Shown: positions 54,844 to 62,000 of the stretch, piece after piece
Layout of the letters: the number at the start of each line of letters is the position of its first letter
How positions within the stretch are numbered: position 1 is the first letter of the stretch
Origin: Adiantum capillus-veneris
Taxonomy: Eukaryota; Streptophyta; Polypodiopsida; Polypodiales; Pteridaceae
NCBI GenBank assembly: GCA_014529385.2
Contig: CM043969.1
Location: 74,446,676 to 74,508,675, forward strand
DNA length: 62,000 nucleotides
Direction of reading: 5' to 3'
The notes under the pieces: model-generated
Database searches by the model: none
Seen by the model: only the letters and a program-made list of their open reading frames with translations
Told to the model about the DNA's origin: nothing
Program-made: the position numbers and the translations under genes

Positions 54844-55491
54844 TTGCATGTTTGTACTGTGAACACTATCGTCATGGTGGATAATCATTGGTGTCAACGA
54901 CCCGAAAGGTATATAGGCTTCGAAAGCAAGACTTTGAGCGCATGCAAGGAGTGCTGGGTCCAAAACCCTGTAGTAGACCTAGTTGCCGATGCTCCACAAG
55001 TAGATAGGTCCTTGAAGAGGACTTGTATCGCCTTCGATGCTAGAGTGAGTACAATAGGAAAATTATGGACACCACAACATGTGTGTGTTTGTTGCTCCAC
55101 GTTGGGCTTTAAACACAACCTTAGAACCATTTCAGCCCAAGCTCGAGCCATTTTGGAGCATAATGGTGTTGTTTTTGACAATGCTTGTTTCAAGGGACGT
55201 TTATTGTGTTTGCATTGTTCCCCAACACTCCAAAAAGTATTAATCCCTTCCTTTTGTTTTGTGAACATGCCATTGTCTTGGCAATTGCCTTGTAGTGCAC
55301 GACTTAACTTGTTGGAGACACGCCTAGTTTGCATTAGAATTCCTTTTGCCCAAATTAGAGAGCTCAGACACGATGGGCAATATGGCTTGTGCGGTAGTGT
55401 GATTAACATTTTTGCTGACGTTGACAAAGCACAAAAACTTCTCCCACGATTTCTTGATGAGTCTTCAACTGTCAATGTTGTCCTTAAATGA
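54844..55491 (+). pseudogene. Helentron N-terminal DUF6570-like region
   Basis: The 215-codon frame contains HVCVCCSTLGFKHNLRTISA with a C-x2-C pair, a later L-C-L-H-C pair, LNLLETRLVCIRIPFAQIRE and GQYGLCGSVINIFADVDKAQ, then L-L-P-R. L-x-x-x-E-x-R-L-(V/I)-x-x-R-I-P-F-x-Q-I-R-E and G-Q-x-G-L-x-G-x-V-I-N-(I/V) are the signature of the DUF6570 domain found N-terminal to Helitron Rep proteins. This frame is intact. The following stretch (to about 55600) gives SGLVRPTLTMEALQELIATP, the usual next segment. Confidence 0.8.
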
Positions 55492-55979
55492 AAGCTTTCG
55501 TACACCCATGCATACATGAGCGGTCTAGTACGCCCAACATTGACAATGGAGGCTCTGCAAGAGCTTATTGCAACACCCTTGTATCAAGAAAATAATATCC
55601 AAATGAACCCAGCATGGGTGGATCACATTGTGACCTTGCAAATGGACATCCATGAATCACTAGGTGTGGAAAGATAACGTAGAGTTTTAAGAGGTTGAGA
55701 CTGACACATTGGTTCATGGCATCTATAGTAGTCATCAAGTTGTTGACTCTGAGGATGCAACGAATCAATGTGGCTCCATCCGAGGGCCCATCTTCTATTT
55801 CGCCAAACGAATTACAACTTACCTAAATCAATGTAGTACAAAGAAATTGCAAAATGGGAGCTTAAGCACAAGGATTTGAGATTTTCAAGCTGCATTGAAA
55901 AGCTTTTTTCAAGACAATGAAAATATTGGTGTAGCAGGTGTTGTCTTGCGCTTGGGTGCGCATGCGTAAAGGATAACTC

Positions 55980-56700
55980 AAAGACCGTCAAATTTGTGCT
56001 AAGGAGGCTGCCCACTGACACAAATGTGGATAGGTTGCTACAAACAAACATGGGGTACAAGGACTTTGAAACTCTCAGGCCATCGGCAAACTTGAAAAAC
56101 AAGCTTAAAAGAAATTTATTTGCTATGATAAGGCAACCAGGGCCACCCTCTTTTTTCATTACATTGTCATTCATAGAGCTATTGTGGGAGCCATCGGTTT
56201 GCTGTTTGAAGTCAACAACCAACCTAGCCAAGGATAACCCTACACCGGCTGAGATACGATCTCTTATTTGTTCTAACCCAGTGATCAATGATCACTACTC
56301 AATACTATGTTCACAAGTTCAATGCCTTCAAAATTCTCTTGAAAAAGGACAAGTCTATTTTAGGGTACATGTCGGATTATTTCTTTGTTACAAAGTTCCA
56401 AAACCAAGGTAGTCAACATGACCATGGCCTTTTGTGGGTTAAGGAAGCTCATGTTTTTGGTGTTGCCTCTACCTCTAAGATAGAAGCATTCATGGACAAG
56501 CACATAACTACTAACAAGGCATTGCTTCATGATGATTATGTTGACCTCCAAACACATCGGCAAAGAAAAGCATGCATGAAACAGGGGCCAAATGCAGGTT
56601 TGGGTTTTGACGTGCCCCTATGTCAAAAACAAAGATACTCTTTTCTATGTGCAAAGGAGACCGAACATAATTAGGAGTCAAACCTTTAGTATTAAGAAAG

Positions 56701-56739
<39 letters not shown>

Positions 56740-57534
56740 AAATGAAATTTAAAATCTAGCGGGCAAAAGTATATAATGTAATATACCTATGGAAAGAGCT
56801 TGACGTGTAGATTCCATATCTATAAACTCAGCTAAAATCAGAGATCATATATAGGTGTTATGGAAGGCCAAAAATCATAAAGTTGTCCACCCTCTTTTTT
56901 TTTGGGGGGGGAGTACATCCTTTGACCATCCTTACACCTCTCTTACACACCCACCATTCTTGCACACTTGGCATACATTTATTCTCAAAATGTTAATCAC
57001 CTCCATAATCTCATGGCAAATAAAGAGGCCCTCCTAGACCCCATCCTTTTCCTAATGTCCTTGCATAAGAAAAATGCCAAGAAAATCTATGATTTCTTGG
57101 AGCGCAAAATGGTTATGCAATTAGCGTTCAATGAGTTCTTGAAACACATTCAATTGTCAGACCTGGACTACTAGCAAGCCTTGCAATCTTGCATTTCAGA
57201 GCCAATGATCTTTCATGAGCGTGAACCTAAAGACATATACACAAACAACTTCAATGCTATCATGTACGAATCTTGGGGTGCCGACATTGATATTCAATTT
57301 GTCTTGAATCCTCATGAGGCTGCTTCATATTGTACTTCGTACATTACGAAGATGGACAAAGCAACCACCTCTGCCATAAAAGAAGCATTCACACGATGCA
57401 TGCATGAAAGAGCATCCACCTCTCAACGTCTAAGGAAAATGGGGAATGCAATATTAAACACTCAGCATATAATAAGCACACAACAAGTTGTTTACTTGTG
57501 TCTCTCACTTCCTTTGACAAGTAGCTCACAATAA
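55980..57534 (+). pseudogene. Helentron HUH Rep (replication initiator) domain
   Basis: Segments in order: NLKNKLKRNLFAMIRQPGPP with SFFITLSF (about 56088-56170); KFNAFKILLKKDKSILGYMS (about 56311-56370); the HUH motif in FQNQGSQHDHGLLWV (H-D-H codons at 56417-56425); after an insert, AFNEFLKHIQLSDLDY (about 57124-57171); WGADIDIQFVLNPHEAASYC with T-S-Y-I-T-K, where the two tyrosines (codons at 57328 and 57340) are the catalytic Y-x3-Y pair. The Rep nicks and rejoins single-stranded DNA. Frame changes lie before and after the HUH motif. Confidence 0.85.
56675..57005. repeat. Insertion with a (C)37 run inside the Rep region
   Basis: The Rep frame ends with a stop at 56674 and resumes at about 57012. 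Between them lie (C)37 at 56701-56737 and a T8 then G9 run at about 56893-56910. The C run is exceptional for this A/T-rich window and could be partly an assembly or sequencing artefact. Confidence 0.7.
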
Positions 57535-58090
57535 TTCATACATGTCAACACAAGCAAGGCCAAAGATAGAACACTCTTATTGAAACGCCACAAGACCCTT
57601 GAATGGCTAGATCCTGAGAGCGATGACATTTTCTTCACAAACATCATCACAAAGTAAGCTAGATGTGATGTATCTCTTTCTCATGAATGCCTTGCCTCAT
57701 TCGCAACAAATTACACATTGACATCTACCACCGCCAAGAAACAAAAGAGGCAAAGAATATTGCGCTCAAATAACTATAACAAACATCGTGCCCTAGAGGA
57801 TTACTTTCGAGAGCTTTGTTTGCTTTACCTGCCATTTTGTGAGACGAAACACACACTTGAGGAAGATAGCGGAACTTGGAAGCTCATGTATGGCCAAAAA
57901 AAGTGTACCACGAAACAAATAGACAAGTATTTGACAAAACACCTGGGTATGTTGAAGATGTTGTCAAAGAATTGGAAGCTTCGTCACCAGTCTCAACATA
58001 CTCAGAAGATATAGCACAACAAGGCACCACAACATTGTATGATGTTGGCAGCGACATGGGGTTGAAATCAATGAACGTGAAACACACTAC
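57535..58090 (+). pseudogene. Helentron Rep-helicase linker
   Basis: Frames carry TLEWLDPESDDIFFTNIITK-like residues, a K-K-Q-K-R-Q-R basic patch and YFRELCLLYLPFC, the last being the Helitron R-E-x-x-L-x-x-L-Y-x-P-F/W-R pattern. At least three frame breaks occur. Confidence 0.65.
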
Positions 58091-59590
58091 GAAGCCCATG
58101 CTAACATACAACATGATGCCGAACAAAGAGTACCACACTTTGGTTCAAAGAATGAGCAACCAAAAACGCATACTACTGGAAGACATAATGCTCAAGAAAA
58201 GAACAATCCCGGAGTACAATATGAACCTCTTTTTGATCAAGAATGCTGGAATAGGGAAAACATTCACTTTGCTCCTTGTTGTGCAATCATTGTTGTGATT
58301 TTACTCACAAGGTGTCACAAGTGATTCACAGCTCCCGTATGCGCTTTTGATGGCCTACATCAGCAAGGCTGCCTTCAACATAGGTGGGACAACCATCCAC
58401 TCTGCCCTTCATTTGTCTATTATTCTATGCAACTACTCTGCATTGAGCGGTGAGAAACTAGACATGCTTTCTACCCAATATCGCAACTTGGACCTCATGG
58501 TTTTTGACGAGGTCTCCTTGATTGGTCAAAACACATTGGTCACTACTTACATGTGGCTATGTGAGATTAAATGCATTTAGTCCAAACCATTTGGAGGCAT
58601 GGATGTCATCATGTGTGGGGACTTGTGCCAAGCAAGCCCAATGAAGGACTCATGGATCTTCTTCGAGAAGCCCACACTAACCTCTTTGTACCCATCATAT
58701 TGGAATAGAAATAGCAATGATATGAAATAAGGTAGCCAATGCAGAAAAATAACCTTCGTTTTTTCGACATCTTAAACAAAGTACACATGGGGCAGCACAA
58801 ACAAGAAGACCTTGATGTCCTAAAAGCAACCCATACTTGAAACAACCTTTGGATAAGGAGCTAGTGTCTCATCTTTATTACACAACTGCTTGCAAGGATA
58901 GACATAATGAATCCGTGTTCAACTTTCTCACCTCTGAGGTGTGTGCATACTCTCCTAGAAATTGACAAGAGAAACAAAGTTGTAGCAAGACAATTGCTAT
59001 TCCCAAAGATGCAAAAGCGACAGGCGGTCTCCATTCAATCCTTTGCCTAAACGAGGGTATGCTCGTTGAGATATGCTCTGAAAACTTGGATATTGTTGAT
59101 GGCCTTGTAAATGGGGCTGATGGCACCTTCATGACAGCGACCAAGGTGTAAGATCATCAAGTAGTGTGGATGCACTTCAATGACCAAAAAGTTGGCTACA
59201 AAGCAAGGTATGAAAACAGGCATAGCTAGTGCAATACAATCTTCTCCTCACGGACACCAATAAAGAGAATCGCGCACGAGTTTTAAGTCAGGAAAAACCA
59301 CTTGAACACAATTTCCCGCTCGCAATTCCCTATACAAGCCGCCTCTGCGTGCACAATTCATAGGGCCCAGGGATTGTCAATGGACTCTTTGTCATTCGAC
59401 CCATGCAACATAAGAACTCATGGCCTAACATACACATCTTTGTCAAGGATTCATGATGCGAGTAACTTATACTTGTTGAACCCTATAGAAATGAGTCATA
59501 TCAAAGTCAATCATCAAGTGCTTGCAGAAATAGTGCAGCTGAACTTTGATTCACGTTGGGTATTGCATCAATGTCATCTTGCAGACTAGC
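58090..59590 (+). pseudogene. Helentron PIF1-family helicase domain
   Basis: Walker A appears as IKNAGIGKTFTLL (about 58237-58275), where the usual G-x-A-G-T-G-K-T has Lys for the first Gly and Ile for the Thr. Walker B is LMVFDEVSLIGQ (about 58494-58529). Motif III is IMCGDLCQASPMKD (about 58608-58650). A long, stop-filled part follows, then FPIQAASACTIHRAQGLSMD (about 59324-59383) and YTSLSRIHDASNLYLLNP (about 59429-59482), motifs V and VI. This is a 5'-3' SF1B helicase that would unwind the transposing strand. It is inactive as read. Confidence 0.87.
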
Positions 59591-59603
59591 ACCTTGTAGC
59601 ATT

Positions 59604-60170
59604 CTCTATACAATCATTGAACACCGCATGCTTCGAATTTCACAAAGAGGACCTGGTAGCTGACAAAAGCTTGATGGCTGTAAGCATCTTGTGCCTCCAA
59701 GAGATGCATATGCAAGAACATGAATACATTACACTGTGAACTTTTAAAATGATGTCTCGTCCCACCATGCATTGCCTAGCAACATATTATAAAAACACAT
59801 TGATCCTACTTGATAGCATTTCTTTGAATCAGTATAGTGTAAGATCTTTGCTAGCAAAATTCGCGTTGGAGGCCAGGCTATAACAGTGCTTAATGTGTAT
59901 AACCCTCCACCACTCACACTTCCCACATCCTTAGAGTCTTGCACACACACTTGGACAACGCAGATAAAAGCATCCCCTTGATTGTGGTGGGAGACTTCAA
60001 CATAGACATTTCGAAACACAACCTTAGCTCCTTATATTTGTCTCAATTAATGAAAACCCACAAGATGGAGCAACTCATACAGGTTCCCACTACAGTGTAT
60101 GGCTCCACATAGACCGTATTCGGACAAACATTGCATCCACATGTGAGAGCAGCACCAACATTTCGTATTG
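59604..60170 (+). pseudogene. Endonuclease-exonuclease-phosphatase-like C-terminal domain
   Basis: Directly after the helicase one frame reads SLNTACFEFHKEDLVADKSL and ILCLQEMHM (59614-59720), matching the EEP nuclease start (N-x-x-S-L, H-x-x-D-I, I-L-C-L-Q-E-T with the metal-binding Glu). Further right are VGGQAITVLNVYNPPP (about 59868-59915) and IPLIVVGDFNIDIS (about 59970-60011), the G-D-F-N catalytic motif, then VPTTVYGS near 60086. Helentrons of animals carry such a domain at this place. Three frame breaks occur. A nested LINE endonuclease is the alternative, but no other LINE sequence is adjacent. Confidence 0.7.
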
Positions 60171-60200
60171 GATAGAGACATCTTGCATGTGTGCCAATAG

Positions 60201-61750
60201 TCACCACAATCTAGGGTTGGTCCCACCACGTATATGGCCCTTAGACCAATCCTCGTGTGCACCAAATCAAGGGTGATTGGGTCACCCAACGCTCGTATTC
60301 TATCAAGGAACAAGTTCAAAACGACCCTAAAAATTCTTGCACTACATGCCAACTGGTATCTAGCATACTGCCTTGATATCTTAACATAAAAGTGCTAAAC
60401 TCACTAAAATAAAGTGGCGTTCTCAAGGAAGCTTAAGTTCTAGTCGGAGCATGCCATTGAAGCTAGTCAGATCTAGCTACAGTTGTGACCCACATGGTAT
60501 TACATGTTATGCATGCCTACATGGCCTGCAATCCATGCATTCCACATGATGACAACGACTTGTCACATATTTTCATGTGCACATAGCTTCTACCACAAGC
60601 ATAGGTTTTTGTGCCATTCTCTATGCATCAAATCTAGCTATATTTGCCCATGTGACGTTCAATGGTCATAGTCACATGGCTTGTACATATACTCATACTA
60701 TAGCTATCGTTGACAAAACCTAGGCTCTTTAGACTACTTGCCACTATAACAAAAGGCTCCAACATAGATGTGTACACCCTAGTACCACAAGCTAGCATGT
60801 CATTAATGCATTCCACACAATGGCATTCCAAAAAGAAAGTTTCTCAACAATGTGTGACACTTCTCAGGAAACACCAAAGTGTGACACTTCTCAAGAAACA
60901 CCAAACTTGGCATGTATGTTGCTCTAAGCAATCAAGAAAAAATTGTTTCGAAGAGAACCTTGTTTTCACATCATTGTTGCAATTAAAATTATCGTGCTTA
61001 TTACCGAACCCCGCTTTAGTGCTTAAACATTCAAATATTTGTATTTCCCTCTATTTTGCTTGCGAATAAAAATTTAGAACATTAGTGTCCCTATGGAACC
61101 CACATTATTCAATTTTCATCATGGTAGAGTGAAAGGTGCCCACATTTTACCAGATGGTAGCACCTATGTTACTTTCTTCAAGCTCTATCTTGCAGCAATG
61201 TGCAAGTAGCCTACACTTTTGCAATAACATTTCTCATTCTCTTGCAAATGGGTTGTCCAAAGAAGAGAGAGGAGGATGGATACGAATTTTTTTGTGTTTC
61301 AATTCTATAGCTTTTAATACCGCCTTTATTACCACTTCTACTATAACATACTTTCAAAGAACATTGCACACATTTTACCCGAGCGAAGAGTGCATCTATG
61401 TATTCTTCGCATATTCTGAAAGGCTTTATGTAGTGGTGCCAAAGAGCTCTTGTCATGAAAAGTCGTTGAGTAAGGAGCACAATAAAGGAGCTCTTCTTCA
61501 AAGCACTCTCGCACTACGCACAACAAAAAATGCTAGCTCCACTTGCACACATAATGCTTCATAATAACAACGAAATGCAATGTGTGAAGGTGGATCTGAT
61601 GAGAGAAAGAGGTTATAACCGTCATTATTGTTTGTAGAATTATCGCGCAATGATTTGGAGCCAAAATATGCAAATTTATGTACGTTTATCTATTTTTCTT
61701 AGAAAAGTACAAAATGTTTGACTAACATAATTTGGCATGCTTCACAAAAT

Positions 61751-61799
<49 letters not shown>

Positions 61800-62000
61800 A
61801 CGGATGACATGACAAAAAAAATTGTAACTTAAACTATACAAAATATTTATAAATCATCTACCAAAAGATTTTCTACAAGAAGCGTCATCCAATTCTAAGT
61901 CCATGGCTCCTAAATCAATAAAGAGAGAAATAAAATTCTCATTTGTGGATGTCTGACTTCATTATCTTCGAATTTGTCATCCTCCATCTCATCATCATCA
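60201..62000. other. Right end: no gene recognised
   Basis: Several frames of up to 142 codons (61136-61564) resemble nothing known. A 27-base tandem duplication lies at 60852-60905 (one mismatch) and a (GA)n run at 61752-61796. The last 250 bases are A/T-rich without features. Confidence 0.4.
61752..61796. repeat. (GA)n microsatellite, ~45 bases
   Basis: An uninterrupted AG/GA run near the right edge. Confidence 0.97.

Larger units (their letters stand above)
54691..60200 (+). mobile_element. Helentron-type Helitron, decayed autonomous element
   Basis: Read left to right the plus strand gives a DUF6570-type N-terminal region, a HUH Rep domain, a PIF1-family helicase and an endonuclease-like C-terminus. 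Rolling-circle Helitrons have Rep plus helicase; a C-terminal apurinic-type endonuclease marks the Helentron variant. Stops and frameshifts occur in every part, and an insert with (C)37 breaks the Rep. The terminal ends (hairpin, CTRR or Helentron-type) were not identified. Confidence 0.8.

Noticed and set aside
60047-60352. Minus-strand 101-codon frame
   Set aside because: It is the shadow of the plus-strand endonuclease-like region and has no similarity of its own.

Overview
The window looks like nuclear DNA of a land plant, in a repeat-rich and mostly gene-poor region. The plant signs are a decayed PLS/DYW-type PPR gene, CACTA (Tnp2 plus DUF4218) and hAT (DUF659) transposases, Ty3/gypsy elements primed by a tRNA-Asp-type site, spliceosomal introns and long CT/GA microsatellites. 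A bryophyte, lycophyte or fern is my guess, but nothing here fixes the lineage. Almost every coding region carries stops or frameshifts. I found no rRNA, tRNA or CRISPR array.

Layout. 0-2.2 kb: short repeats and an inverted, truncated LTR. 2.4-4.8 kb: minus-strand Ty3/gypsy pol (RNase H, RT, protease). 4.7-19.6 kb: plus-strand Ty3/gypsy element A, with a palindrome-bearing tandem-repeat leader, gag, protease, RT, RNase H, an integrase with two zinc-binding modules, a second protease-like domain with W-x-P-K motifs, a 3' ORF, a polypurine tract and a 900-bp LTR. That LTR is followed directly by a primer-binding site and more leader, as in tandem elements. 20.4-22.5 kb: L1-type LINE. 22.6-23.0 kb: minus-strand hAT transposase. 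23.8-30.7 kb: element B, which keeps only the second protease-like domain, W-x-P-K motifs, another ~285-bp palindrome repeat array and the 3' ORF. 31.5-33.4 kb: fragments leading to a FCP1/NIF-phosphatase-like gene. 33.9-35.1 kb: an unrecognised two-exon minus-strand gene, possibly plastid-targeted. 35.1-42.5 kb: element C, with a primer-binding site, a long leader, a gag-like ORF and protease-like domains but no RT or integrase. 42.7-43.6 kb: PPR pseudogene. 44.7-45.4 kb: an AAGTGCTT/AAGCACTT minisatellite. 45.4-46.0 kb: an unrecognised Thr/Gln-repeat plus coiled-coil gene on the minus strand. 46-48 kb: microsatellites and a retroelement-like fragment. 48.5-51.2 kb: CACTA transposase. 51.7-53.7 kb: an unrecognised multi-exon region. 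54.7-60.2 kb: a large decayed Helentron-type Helitron (DUF6570, HUH Rep, PIF1 helicase, C-terminal endonuclease-like domain). 60-62 kb: nothing recognised.

The strongest leads are these. (1) An accessory module downstream of integrase (second retropepsin-like domain, W-x-P-K motifs, 3' ORF) recurs wholly or partly in three separate elements. (2) Two unrelated palindromes each repeat at ~280-290 bp steps inside retroelement sequence. (3) A Helentron appears to carry an endonuclease domain in a plant setting. (4) One LTR has both a polypurine tract and a primer-binding site. All readings come from manual inspection; no database search was run.
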